39,508 nucleotides of DNA from Acidimicrobiales bacterium (GCA_025463365.1 JAOBWM010000057.1:1-39508); one strand, 5' to 3'. Numbered from the stretch's first letter, positions 24,022-34,553 are shown. Notes: generated from the sequence alone by a model not told the origin. Made by a program: numbers and translations.

Positions 24022-26897
24022 TCCGCCGGGCGCTCGCCGCCGCAGCTGCCGTCGTGGTCGTCGGACTCCTCGCGGCGCCCGTCGCCGCCGCGCCGAGCCA
24101 GTCCACGCCGTCCCCGACCGCGAAGCCGGCGTCGGTGCCGGTGACCCCGGACGGGCAGGCCGCCATCGACGACCTCGTCGGGTGTGTGCAGGGCTCGCAG
24201 CACCTGTTGGTGCTCTTCCTGATCGACGAGTCCGCGTCCCTCCAGGGGACCGACCCGCAGAACCGTCGCGTCGACGCGGCCAAGAGCGCGCTCGACAGCC
24301 TGACCGGGCTGGCCAGCGCCGGCGCCGGCGCCCCGAAGGTCGACATCGCCTTCGCCGCCTTCTCCAACAAGTACCGCTTGGTGCGCAACTGGACTGCTGC
24401 TCGGACGAGCAACACGCGGTCGTTGGAAGCGGGCCTGGAGCGGTTCCGGACTCGCAACCACGGCATCGACACGGACTTCGTGAACGCGCTGACGTCTGCT
24501 CGCGCCGCATTGGCCGAACGGGCGGCCACGGTCACCGCCGACGGGTCCACCGCCCCGTGCCGCGCGGTCCTGCTGTTCACCGACGGGGGGTTCGACATCG
24601 CCGTGCGAACCCCAGAGTCGATCGCACGCCTCGGCAGGACCAAGCCCTACGCGCCGGGCATCCCACTGACCAGCGAGGCCTCGGTGCGCCGGGCCGAGGC
24701 GGCCGGTCGCACGGAGCTGTGCCGGGCGGGCGGACTCGCCGACGGGCTGCGAGGCGACCAGGTCACGCTGCTCACCGTGGCGCTCTCGGGCACGCTGTCA
24801 GCCAAGTCGCAGCGCCCGCTCGCGGCGGCCACCGCCGGCAAAGCCGACAACTACAGCTGCGGGACACCGACGCCGAGGCCGAAGGGCGCGTACCTGCCGG
24901 CTTCGGACGTCGACGGCCTGTTGGTGCGGTTCGACGACGTGGCCACGCGCCTCTCGGGCGGCACGCCGCTGCCCGACAAGGCATCCTGCGTCGAGCCGCC
25001 GTGCACGCCGACCAACCGCACGTTCCGGCTCGATGCGAGCTTGCGCCGGGCGCACATCTTCGCCCTCCCGACAGCCGCGGGTGGCGGCGTCGAGATCACC
25101 GGGCCGACGGGCAAGGCGACCATCACCAAAGCCGGCTCGTCGGAGGTGGGAGGCGTCCGCGCCCGTGCCGCTGACGTGGCTGGGCGCGGGTTCGACATCG
25201 ACCTCACGCGGCCCGCCAAGGACGCCCCGTGGACCGGCACGTGGCGGGTCCGGCTGGTCGACGCCGCCGGCAAGACGACCGGCGGCAAGCTCCAGACCTA
25301 CGTGGTGAGCGACCTGGGCGTGCGGATCGTGTCGCCGTCGGCGCTCGAGCGCGGTGCGGCCGCGAAGCTCCAGGCCGAGATCGTGGTCGCCCAGGGGGTC
25401 AAGGTCGCGGCGCTGGTCAAGGCGGCATCCGTCACCATGCGCCTCGACGATCCTGTGACCGGGAGGTCCACCACCGTCGCGCTCGCCGGGCCGCCCACGG
25501 GCCCGTTCGTGGGGGCGTACGCCGTTCCCGCCGCCACCACGGCCAATGCCGTGTCGATGACGGTGACGCTGACAGCCACGTCGGACTCCGGGGCCACGCT
25601 CGTCTCCCAGGCGACGCAGCGCGCCGTGTTCGTGCGGCGGCCCGCCGGATCGGTGCAGTTCGCTCCGCCGGAGCTCCAGTTCCCCTCCATCTCGGGGAAG
25701 GGCTCGACCACCACCAACCTCCTGCTGCTCGGCGGGAGGGCGCAGGGCTGCGTGTGGTTCGGCCCGCCCGCCGTCACGGGACCGGACGCGGCCACGCCCG
25801 TCTCGTTCGAGGTGGATGGCAAGCCGCTTCCCGCCAAGGCGAACTGCATCACCGTGCCGGCCGGCAAGAGCGTCACGGTGGCCGTGCGGGCCGATCCCGC
25901 GGGGCGCGCCGTCGGCTCGGTCCGCGGAACGCTCGCGGTGTACGAGCAGGTGGGCAAGGCCAACCCGTCGCTCACCCAGATCGCGGTCCGCTTCGACCTC
26001 GCTCGTGGCGTGGACCAGACCCGGCGGCTCCTGGTTGCGGCCATCCTGCTCGCGGCAGGGCTGGCCGGTCCCGCGTTGCTGCTCCTGATCCTGAACACGA
26101 TCTCGGCCCGGTTCCAGCAGCTCGATGCCATCGAGGGAACGGTCGTTCCGGTGGTCGTCCAGGATCGCCACCTCACGCGCCGTGCCGGGGATCGGATCGA
26201 GCCGTTCACCCTGAAGGCCAGAGACTTCGGTGCACTGCCCGAGTCCGACAGCAAGCGCTCGTTCCGGTTCGGCGGCATTCGCTTCCACGCTCGCGCCTCG
26301 CGCAACCCCTTCGGGGGCACCCTCGCCCTGGCGGCGCCCGAGGGCGGGGCCGAGAAGCTCAAGGGTGGCGAGGGCAGCCGGGTCGAGCTCGATCCGAGCC
26401 TCGCCGGATCCTGGGTCTTCCTGCTCGATGCCGACCGCACCACCGCCGCCCGCGACCGGCGCGCTGTCGGCACCCTCATCGCGTTCGTGGCCAAGGGTGA
26501 TCAGGGCGACCAGCGGACCCGGATGTTGCGAGACATCGAGGACCGCCTGCCGGCGGTGGCCGACAACCTGAGCGCGTTGCTCCGATCGGCCGCGCCCAAG
26601 GCGCCGCGCAAGGTCAAGCCGGCCGTGACGCCTGAGGCGCCTGAGACGCCTGAGGCGCCTGAGACGCCTGAGACGCCTGAGACGACCGCCAAGGTGACCG
26701 ATGCACCGCCCGAGGACCTGCCCGCCGGCTTCGGCGGACGTGCCGCTGCGCCACCGGCCGGCGCGACCCCGGCCCCGGCCGCTGACGTGCCGGTCCCCAC
26801 CGGCACCGAAGACGGTGACCACGACGGTGACGGCGATGGCCCGGCCAGTCCGCCCGTCGGCTTCGGCGGCGCCAAGCGGCCTCCGTCGGGCAGCTGA
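24018..26897 (+). CDS. Exported von Willebrand A domain membrane protein
   Basis: 959 residues from a GTG overlapping the previous stop. A signal peptide (~1-25) is followed by a vWA domain with the MIDAS motif DESAS (70-74), a later Thr in GIDTDF and the third-position Asp in LLFTDGG. The middle (~340-650) looks like two or three beta-sandwich modules. One membrane helix lies at ~667-695, and the C-terminal ~260 residues are cytoplasmic, ending in a PEA/PET repeat and a Pro/Gly/Asp-rich tail. The layout (extracellular ligand-binding vWA, stalk, helix, internal domain) suggests metal-dependent adhesion or sensing. Neighbours give no clear pathway. Confidence 0.82.
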   Translation: MIRRALAAAAAVVVVGLLAAPVAAAPSQSTPSPTAKPASVPVTPDGQAAIDDLVGCVQGSQHLLVLFLIDESASLQGTDPQNRRVDAAKSALDSLTGLASAGAGAPKVDIAFAAFSNKYRLVRNWTAARTSNTRSLEAGLERFRTRNHGIDTDFVNALTSARAALAERAATVTADGSTAPCRAVLLFTDGGFDIAVRTPESIARLGRTKPYAPGIPLTSEASVRRAEAAGRTELCRAGGLADGLRGDQVTLLTVALSGTLSAKSQRPLAAATAGKADNYSCGTPTPRPKGAYLPASDVDGLLVRFDDVATRLSGGTPLPDKASCVEPPCTPTNRTFRLDASLRRAHIFALPTAAGGGVEITGPTGKATITKAGSSEVGGVRARAADVAGRGFDIDLTRPAKDAPWTGTWRVRLVDAAGKTTGGKLQTYVVSDLGVRIVSPSALERGAAAKLQAEIVVAQGVKVAALVKAASVTMRLDDPVTGRSTTVALAGPPTGPFVGAYAVPAATTANAVSMTVTLTATSDSGATLVSQATQRAVFVRRPAGSVQFAPPELQFPSISGKGSTTTNLLLLGGRAQGCVWFGPPAVTGPDAATPVSFEVDGKPLPAKANCITVPAGKSVTVAVRADPAGRAVGSVRGTLAVYEQVGKANPSLTQIAVRFDLARGVDQTRRLLVAAILLAAGLAGPALLLLILNTISARFQQLDAIEGTVVPVVVQDRHLTRRAGDRIEPFTLKARDFGALPESDSKRSFRFGGIRFHARASRNPFGGTLALAAPEGGAEKLKGGEGSRVELDPSLAGSWVFLLDADRTTAARDRRAVGTLIAFVAKGDQGDQRTRMLRDIEDRLPAVADNLSALLRSAAPKAPRKVKPAVTPEAPETPEAPETPETPETTAKVTDAPPEDLPAGFGGRAAAPPAGATPAPAADVPVPTGTEDGDHDGDGDGPASPPVGFGGAKRPPSGS
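26631..26684 (+). repeat. 9-bp tandem repeat, six copies, coding PEA/PET
   Basis: Six nine-base units of CCTGAGGCG or CCTGAGACG run without interruption and encode P-E-A/T triplets in the cytoplasmic tail of the vWA protein. Units 1 and 3 end in GGCG and the others in GACG. Copy number could vary without breaking the frame. Confidence 0.85.
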
Positions 26898-26904
26898 GGT
26901 CGGA

Positions 26905-27813
26905 TCAGGTCACGGCCATGGCCGTGACGCCGAGGGCGGCCAGCGCCAGCCCGGCGAGCTGGAGCCGGTGGAAGCGCTCGCCCAGGAGCAGGCGCGCCAG
27001 CACGACGGTCGACGCCGGGTAGAGCGACGAGAGCACCGCCACGATCGACAGCAGGCCACGGTGCGTCGCGGCCAGGTACGTGGCGTTGGCGGAGATGTCC
27101 AGCACCCCCGACGCGGCCACCAGGCGCCACGATCCGGCCGCCGGCAGGACCCGGGTGCGTACGCCGCCACCCCCCGCCTGCCGCCGCAGGCCGAGCGCGG
27201 CCAGCACGGCGACCGTGAGGGCCACGGCCACCAACCGAGCGACGAGCAGCGGCCAGAGCCCGGCGTGCTCGGTGGTCGACCCGAGCAGCACGAAGATCAC
27301 CCCGAAGCCCAAACCCGAGACCATCGCGCCCGGCACCGCGTCGCGCGAGGAGCGGGGTGGGGCGACCGGTTCACCGGCCGCGCTTGCCGTGGCCGGTGGC
27401 GCGCCGGCGATCAGGCCCACGGCCACGAGGGCGACGGTGACGCCGAGCAGGGCGGTGGCCGAGGGGCGCTCGCCGTGGGCGAGCCCCCAGCTGAACGGTA
27501 CGACGGCGGCGACCACGGCCGTGATGGGCGCGACGACGCTCATCCTGCCGGTGGCCAGGCCCTGGTAGAGGAAGCCGAGTGCGATCGGCCCGACGCATCC
27601 GGTGGCCACGCCCAGGATCACGTCGTGGCCTGCCGGCGAGGGCAGGCCGCCGACCACCGCCCATCCGATCGTCACGACGGCGAGCAGCAAGGCCGACACC
27701 GCGAACGAGCCGACCACCACCGTTGCCGCGCCCGTGCGCTTGGCGGCCAGCCCGCCGAAGAAGTCGCCGCTGCCGTAGGTCAGCGCAACCAGGAGTCCGA
27801 GCGCCACAGCCAC
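26905..27813 (-). CDS. EamA/DMT-family transporter
   Basis: 302 residues with about ten membrane helices arranged as two EamA repeats, the drug/metabolite transporter fold used for export of amino acids, nucleosides or other small molecules. The first repeat opens with a Gly-rich helix (LTYGSGDFFGGLAAKR); the second ends in helices near LLLGERF, the usual EamA end signature. The start is GTG 27813, exactly six bases after TACCGT, so the mRNA is probably leaderless. It is convergent with the vWA gene (seven-base gap) and divergent from the second 2OG oxygenase. The substrate is unknown. Confidence 0.85.
   Translation of the reverse strand: MAVALGLLVALTYGSGDFFGGLAAKRTGAATVVVGSFAVSALLLAVVTIGWAVVGGLPSPAGHDVILGVATGCVGPIALGFLYQGLATGRMSVVAPITAVVAAVVPFSWGLAHGERPSATALLGVTVALVAVGLIAGAPPATASAAGEPVAPPRSSRDAVPGAMVSGLGFGVIFVLLGSTTEHAGLWPLLVARLVAVALTVAVLAALGLRRQAGGGGVRTRVLPAAGSWRLVAASGVLDISANATYLAATHRGLLSIVAVLSSLYPASTVVLARLLLGERFHRLQLAGLALAALGVTAMAVT
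26909..26928. repeat. 20-bp perfect palindrome at a convergent gene end
   Basis: GTCACGGCCATGGCCGTGAC reads the same on both strands and covers the last codons of the EamA gene, seven bases from its end, next to the vWA stop. As RNA it gives an eight-base stem with a CATG loop on either strand, so it may serve as a bidirectional terminator, or as a protein site. Confidence 0.65.
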
Positions 27814-27819
27814 CGCCGG

Positions 27820-27825
27820 ACGGTA
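27820..27825 (-). promoter_or_regulatory. Candidate -10 (TACCGT), leaderless EamA start
   Basis: TACCGT ends six bases before the GTG at 27813. It overlaps a six-base inverted repeat (27818-27823 with 27834-27839) in the divergent promoter region. Confidence 0.55.
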
Positions 27826-27891
27826 CCGGGGGGCCGTCCCGGGGCCCGAAACCGCCGGTCACCGGGCCGCTCCCGGCCCCGAACAGGCCAC

Positions 27892-27897
27892 TACCGT
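27892..27897 (+). promoter_or_regulatory. Candidate -10 (TACCGT), leaderless oxygenase start
   Basis: TACCGT ends seven bases before the ATG at 27905. An upstream in-frame GTG at 27896 lies inside the hexamer and so is not the start. Confidence 0.55.
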
Positions 27898-27904
27898 GCA
27901 TCCG

Positions 27905-28870
27905 ATGCCACACGAGATCGGCGACGTCGACCTGCTCGCCTTCGAACAAGGGGACGGGCCGGCGCGCCGGGCGGTCGTCGAGGAGCTGATGCGTTCGCTC
28001 GCCACGGGCTTTGCGTACGTGGCCCACGACGTGAGCGAGGATCTCGTCGACACCGCCTATGCCATGTTGGAGGAGTTCTTCTCCCTTCCCGTGGAGGAGA
28101 AGGCGGCGTTCGTGGCGCCCGGCACCCACGGCCAGACGGGCTACACGGGCCTGCTGGTCGAGACGGCCGCCAGCGCCGATGTGGCGGACTGGAAGGAGAT
28201 GCTCAACTGGAGCCGTGACATCCCGGCGGCGCACCCGCTCCGGGCCCGGTATCCCCACCGCTACCACCCGCAGGTCCTGCCCGAGGCGGTCGTGCCCGGC
28301 ATCACCGACGTCCTGAACCGCTTCCACGATGCCGTCGAGGATCTCCAGCGGCGGGTGTTGCGGATCATCGCCGTGGGGATCGGCTGCCATGAGAGCTTCT
28401 TCGAGCGAATGCTCGTCGACGGGTCGACCCTCAGCCGGGCGCTCCACTACCCCCCGATGGCTTCGGCCCCCGACGCGCCCCACGTGTGGGCCGGTGAGCA
28501 CGCCGACATCAACCTCATCACGGCTCTGCCTCGGGCCACCGCGCCCGGCCTGCAGGTGAAGCTCAAGGCCGAGGACCGCTGGATCGACGCGGTTGCGCCC
28601 GAAGGTGGCGCGATCCTCAACACCGGCCTCATGCTCGAGGTCATCACCAACGGGGTGCTGGCGCCGGGCATCCACCGCGTGGTCGCCACCGAGGATCAGC
28701 CTGGGGACCGCTACTCCGTCGTGCAGTTCTGCCACCCGACGCCGTGGACGGTGCTCGCGCCGGTGCAGAGCTGCATCTCGCCCGAGCACCCCGAGCGCTT
28801 CGCCCCGATCGCGGCCTCGGACGCGCTCGATCTCGTCCTGTACGAGATCAACCTGCTCGAGCCGTCCTGA
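27905..28870 (+). CDS. 2OG-Fe(II) oxygenase, isopenicillin N synthase-like family (second copy)
   Basis: 321 residues. The DIOX_N-like domain contains GFAYVAHDVSE and the helix EEFFSLPVEEK. The iron site is HAD (in GEHADINLITAL) plus a distal His (APGIHRVV), and the co-substrate Arg is in DRYSVVQF. All expected residues are present. It is only distantly similar to the oxygenase at 10235-11230, so the two are unlikely to be recent duplicates. The substrate is unknown; bacterial members act on amino acids, peptides or natural products. The stop codon lies within a hairpin shared with the convergent lipase gene. Confidence 0.85.
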   Translation: MPHEIGDVDLLAFEQGDGPARRAVVEELMRSLATGFAYVAHDVSEDLVDTAYAMLEEFFSLPVEEKAAFVAPGTHGQTGYTGLLVETAASADVADWKEMLNWSRDIPAAHPLRARYPHRYHPQVLPEAVVPGITDVLNRFHDAVEDLQRRVLRIIAVGIGCHESFFERMLVDGSTLSRALHYPPMASAPDAPHVWAGEHADINLITALPRATAPGLQVKLKAEDRWIDAVAPEGGAILNTGLMLEVITNGVLAPGIHRVVATEDQPGDRYSVVQFCHPTPWTVLAPVQSCISPEHPERFAPIAASDALDLVLYEINLLEPS

Positions 28871-28887
28871 CGGTCGAGCCGGTCAGG
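28866..28887. terminator. Bidirectional terminator-like hairpin containing both stop codons
   Basis: CCTGACGG (28866-28873) pairs with CCGGTCAGG (28879-28887) with one bulged G and a five-base loop. The oxygenase TGA (28868-28870) lies in one arm and the lipase stop (28883-28885 on the other strand) in the other. No T-run is present. Confidence 0.55.
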
Positions 28888-29848
28888 TGCCGAACAGGGG
28901 CAGGGACGTGCGGCAGGCGACCGGGCGCTGATCGGCGGGGTCGAGGGCGTTGAGGACCACCTGGTACACGTTCGTGTCGTAGACGATGCCGAGGTGGTCG
29001 GTGTAGTCGTTGCTGCACACGTCCTGGAGGGTGATGTTCCTCACGGTGGCGCCCGGTCCGGCGGTGATGAACGCCTGTGTGTACGGGGTGACGACCTCGT
29101 CGTAGCGGGTGGCGATGTTGGTGTAGCTGATCCCGGCGCGGGTCTCGCCGTTGCCGTTCAGGCTCTTGTAGAAGGGCGAGGTGGGCGTGGTCTGCTGCTG
29201 GAGCGACGGCAACCCGATCCAGTTCGTGAGGGCAAAGATCGGATCGATGATCCCGAGGAAGCGGCCGAGGGTGATGAGCCCGCTGGCGGTGGTCGCGTGG
29301 TTCGAAGGGGCCAGGCCCACGACCTTGCCGACCTTGCCGGCACCCCCGATGAGGTTCGCGTAGTAGCGCGACACGGAGCCGCCCTGGGAATGGCCGACGA
29401 AGTCGACCTTGCTGGCCCCGGTGGCGGCGCGGACCTTGTCGGCGAACCGGCCGATCTCGGCGGCGGACGTCGGGATGTCGCCAGTGGCCTTGAACACGGA
29501 CCACGACGATCCGCCGTAGTTGACCGCGAAGACGCAGTAGCCGTAGGAGCGCAGGACCGGTCCGAGCCCGCTCCACGAGTCGTAGGCGTTGCCGAACGTG
29601 CCGTGCACGAGGACCACCGGGTTCGGGTGGGCCGCCGACGGGTGGCAGCTCCAGTTGTTGGTGCCCGACGGATCCCGGTTGGGGTTCCACACCGAGCCCA
29701 GGCCACCCGTGACCAGGTTGGTCGGCTGGCCGAACGCGGGTGACGGGATGCTCCGCGGCGCCGGTGTAGCGGCCACCGGTCCGGCGAGCAGGACCGTGCT
29801 GCTGATGCAGACGACGGCGGCGAGGATCGACTTCGGCAGGTGCTTCAC
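28883..29848 (-). CDS. Secreted lipase/esterase (alpha/beta hydrolase)
   Basis: 321 residues from the GTG at 29848, which has GGAGG six bases upstream; the longer frame to 29947 is rejected because a good signal peptide begins right at this start (basic KHLPKS, hydrophobic core, AxA-type site). The mature protein has the oxyanion segment VVLVHGTFGN, the nucleophile elbow GHSQGG, a likely acid Asp in RYDEVV and the catalytic His in DHLGI, as in bacterial triacylglycerol lipases of the LipA/EstA type. Cys residues in WSCH, GYCV, DVCS and VACR could form disulfides made by the DsbB-type system in this window. It is exported to degrade lipid esters. Confidence 0.85.
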   Translation of the reverse strand: MKHLPKSILAAVVCISSTVLLAGPVAATPAPRSIPSPAFGQPTNLVTGGLGSVWNPNRDPSGTNNWSCHPSAAHPNPVVLVHGTFGNAYDSWSGLGPVLRSYGYCVFAVNYGGSSWSVFKATGDIPTSAAEIGRFADKVRAATGASKVDFVGHSQGGSVSRYYANLIGGAGKVGKVVGLAPSNHATTASGLITLGRFLGIIDPIFALTNWIGLPSLQQQTTPTSPFYKSLNGNGETRAGISYTNIATRYDEVVTPYTQAFITAGPGATVRNITLQDVCSNDYTDHLGIVYDTNVYQVVLNALDPADQRPVACRTSLPLFGT

Positions 29849-29854
29849 GGCGGA

Positions 29855-29859
29855 CCTCC
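29855..29859 (-). promoter_or_regulatory. Shine-Dalgarno GGAGG deciding the lipase start
   Basis: GGAGG on the minus strand, six bases before the GTG at 29848. It supports the shorter reading frame with the signal peptide at its N-terminus. Confidence 0.65.
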
Positions 29860-29921
29860 ACGGACCGCGCGGGCGCGGGCCGGTCTGGCTCAGGCCAGTC
29901 CCCAGGTGCTGGCGCACGGCG

Positions 29922-29946
29922 AGCGTACCCGCTGTGACGGCCGTCA
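29922..29946 (-). promoter_or_regulatory. Lipase promoter with 12-bp palindrome
   Basis: TACGCT (29922-29927) is a candidate -10 giving a leader of about 67 bases. A perfect palindrome TGACGGCCGTCA (29935-29946) lies just upstream, in the spacer region where a regulator could block RNA polymerase. Palindromes of this length arise by chance at this base composition, so the operator idea rests on position. Confidence 0.3.
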
Positions 29947-29989
29947 TACCGATTCCTCGACATCGAACCGTGTCGAGGACCGCCAGCGA

Positions 29990-30697
29990 TCAGACCTCGG
30001 GGCCGACCATCGAGGCGAGGTCGTGCACCAGGTCGGCCAGCTGGGCCTCGATCATCGCGTGGCGCGCGTTGGCCTTGGTGCGGGCGTAGGCGCCGGTCCG
30101 CAGCTCGCCCAGGCGGCGGGCCTCGGCCATGGCCCTCGCCAGGACCTGGTCCTCGGGCACGACCTCGTCGAGGTACCCCGCTTCGGTCGCCCCAGCCGGG
30201 TCGTACACGGCGCCCATGATCGCGGCGGGGAACGCCTTCTTGGTGATGCGTTCTCGCGCCAGCTCCACCGCGAACTTCGGCAGCGGCATGCCGATGGCGA
30301 CCTCGTTGAGGCCGATCTTGGATGCCACGTCAGCGCCGATGCGGACGTCGCACCCAAGCAGCGTCAAGGCACCGCCGGCAAGCGCGTGGCCGGTGCAGGC
30401 CGCGACCGTCGGGAGGCCGAACCCGTAGAGGCGCAACAGCCAGCTCCCGCCGCGGGCGACGAGCGTGCGCATGGACTCCACGCTCTCGGTCATCTCCGCG
30501 AGGTTGAAGCCCGCCGAGAACTTCCCAGGACGTCCGATGATCACGAGGGCCCGGGCCTGCTCGGCGAGCGCGCGGTCGAGCAGTCCGTCGAGCGTCACGA
30601 TCACGTCGGTGGACATGGCGTTGGCCTTGCCGTCGTCGAGCGTGATGACGGCGATGCCGTCGTCGAGCGTGAAGATGGGGACGGGAGCGTCGGTCAT
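29990..30697 (-). CDS. Enoyl-CoA hydratase/isomerase (crotonase) family protein
   Basis: 235 residues. The crotonase oxyanion-hole segments are seen in KFSAGFNLAEM and in the GHALAGGALTLLGCDVRIG stretch. The first catalytic Glu of hydratases is present (IGLNEVAIG), but the second Glu position appears to be Pro/Ala, so simple hydratase activity is uncertain; isomerase, thioesterase or decarboxylase chemistry is possible. The ATG at 30697 overlaps the stop of the upstream protease gene by four bases, yet TACGGT also sits six bases before it, so it may be transcribed both in the operon and on its own. The longer open frame to 31483 is a shadow of the protease gene. Confidence 0.85.
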   Translation of the reverse strand: MTDAPVPIFTLDDGIAVITLDDGKANAMSTDVIVTLDGLLDRALAEQARALVIIGRPGKFSAGFNLAEMTESVESMRTLVARGGSWLLRLYGFGLPTVAACTGHALAGGALTLLGCDVRIGADVASKIGLNEVAIGMPLPKFAVELARERITKKAFPAAIMGAVYDPAGATEAGYLDEVVPEDQVLARAMAEARRLGELRTGAYARTKANARHAMIEAQLADLVHDLASMVGPEV

Positions 30698-31839
30698 GGC
30701 CGAACCGTAGCGAGGCCGGCGCGGGCCACCGTCACGGCTCGGTGCAGCGCGCTCGGATCGACGGTTCCGACGACGCGGCCGCTGGCGTCGATCACGATCC
30801 CGTGGCGGAGGTCGCTCCCCTCCACCTTCTGCAACGCCGGCAGCAGCGGTTCGGCGGGGGAGAGGTGGACCACCCGGTCGATGGGAAACGCGAGCTGGCT
30901 CACCGGCAACGATTCCCTCCGCTCGCTCGGCACGGAGCGGATGGCCGTCGCGGTCAGCAGCGCGGTGACCCGCCCGTCGGTGCCGACCACCGGGTACGCC
31001 TGATCGTCCGGGCCGGGGTTGGCGGTGCGGAGGAAGTCGGCCACGGTGGACCACGGCGCTGCCGTCGGGGGCGCGGGGGCCATGGCCTCTGCCACCGTCA
31101 CGCCATCGAGCAACGAGTAGAGCGGGACGGCTTGCAGCTCGTGCACGGCGCTCATGAGGATGAAGCCGCCGACGACGGCGAACCAGATCCCCCAGGACCC
31201 GACGTTGTGGCGTTGCAGCTCCCGGACGCCGGCGAGGATCAGGCCCGAGCCGGTGGCGATGCCCGTCCACGCAGCCCACCGCATGGCCACCGCCTGGTTG
31301 CCGGTGCGCATCCAGATCAGCGCGGACAGCACCTTGCCGCCGTCGAGCGGGGTCGCCGGGATGAGGTTGAAGGCGGCGAGGGTGAGGTTGAGCACGCCGG
31401 CCCACGAGAGGGTGAAGCCGACCAGGCCGGGAAGGCCGCCGCTCGGGAGCACGTAGGAGACGCACAGGAGGAAGACGCCGCACGCCGCGCTGGCCAGCGG
31501 TCCGACCACCGACACCCGCAACTCGGCAGCCGGGGTGGCGGGAGAGGACTCCATGCGCGTGACCCCGCCGAGCAACGTGAGCGCCATCGAGTGCACCCCG
31601 ATGCCCTCGTCGCGGGCCACGAGGGCGTGACCGATCTCGTGCACCAGCAGCGATGCGAACAGGAGCAGCGCCCCGCCGGCACCGGCGATCCAGTACGCGC
31701 TCTCGGGGAGGCCGGGTTGCTCGAAGGGGAACCGCTTGGTGGCGAGCGCGACCGTGAAGAGGCCGGCGACCAGCAGCACCGTGATGTTCATCCCGACCTT
31801 GATGCCGGCGATCCGCCCGAGCGGGATGTCTGAACCCAT
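30694..31839 (-). CDS. Site-2 protease family (M50) membrane metalloprotease with CBS domains
   Basis: 381 residues. The zinc motif HEIGH is at 67-71 in a membrane helix, and the third ligand lies in the NLIPATPLDGGK segment of a later helix, both intact. About six membrane helices are followed by two CBS domains (~240-380), which usually bind adenine nucleotides. This is the layout of Rip3-type actinobacterial intramembrane proteases, which cleave membrane-bound regulators; CBS domains may sense energy state. The ATG at 31839 has TAGCGT six bases upstream. It is in an operon with the crotonase gene. Confidence 0.88.
   Translation of the reverse strand: MGSDIPLGRIAGIKVGMNITVLLVAGLFTVALATKRFPFEQPGLPESAYWIAGAGGALLLFASLLVHEIGHALVARDEGIGVHSMALTLLGGVTRMESSPATPAAELRVSVVGPLASAACGVFLLCVSYVLPSGGLPGLVGFTLSWAGVLNLTLAAFNLIPATPLDGGKVLSALIWMRTGNQAVAMRWAAWTGIATGSGLILAGVRELQRHNVGSWGIWFAVVGGFILMSAVHELQAVPLYSLLDGVTVAEAMAPAPPTAAPWSTVADFLRTANPGPDDQAYPVVGTDGRVTALLTATAIRSVPSERRESLPVSQLAFPIDRVVHLSPAEPLLPALQKVEGSDLRHGIVIDASGRVVGTVDPSALHRAVTVARAGLATVRP
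30704..30709 (-). promoter_or_regulatory. Candidate internal -10 (TACGGT) for the crotonase gene
   Basis: TACGGT lies within the last codons of the protease gene, six bases before the crotonase ATG at 30697. Confidence 0.45.
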
Positions 31840-31845
31840 GCCGCC

Positions 31846-31851
31846 ACGCTA
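31846..31851 (-). promoter_or_regulatory. Candidate -10 (TAGCGT), leaderless protease start
   Basis: TAGCGT ends six bases before the ATG at 31839. It directly abuts the terminator-like hairpin of the upstream gene. Confidence 0.5.
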
Positions 31852-31877
31852 CCGGCGCCCCTCGACAGGGACGCCGG
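31852..31877 (-). terminator. Terminator-like hairpin after the glycine-rich protein gene
   Basis: CCGGCG-C-CCCT (31852-31862) pairs with AGGG-A-CGCCGG (31867-31877) around the loop CGAC: ten base pairs with one mismatch. It lies 14 bases after the stop of the glycine-rich protein gene and just before the protease -10. It has no T-run, as is common in high-GC genomes. Confidence 0.6.
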
Positions 31878-31891
31878 CACGTGGCGACCGA

Positions 31892-34504
<2,613 letters not shown>

Positions 34505-34547
34505 GGTTCTCCCCTGTCGCCACGTTCCCTTACGACGTACGGTCCGC

Positions 34548-34553
34548 AACATA
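34548..34553 (-). promoter_or_regulatory. Candidate -10 (TATGTT) for the glycine-rich protein gene
   Basis: TATGTT fits TAnnnT and gives a leader of about 36 bases ending in GGGGAG before the ATG at 34504. No clear -35 was seen. Confidence 0.4.

Noticed and set aside
30698-31483. N-terminal extension of the crotonase frame
   Set aside because: It is Arg/Pro-rich, lies over the protease gene in another frame, and the family starts at the ATG at 30697.
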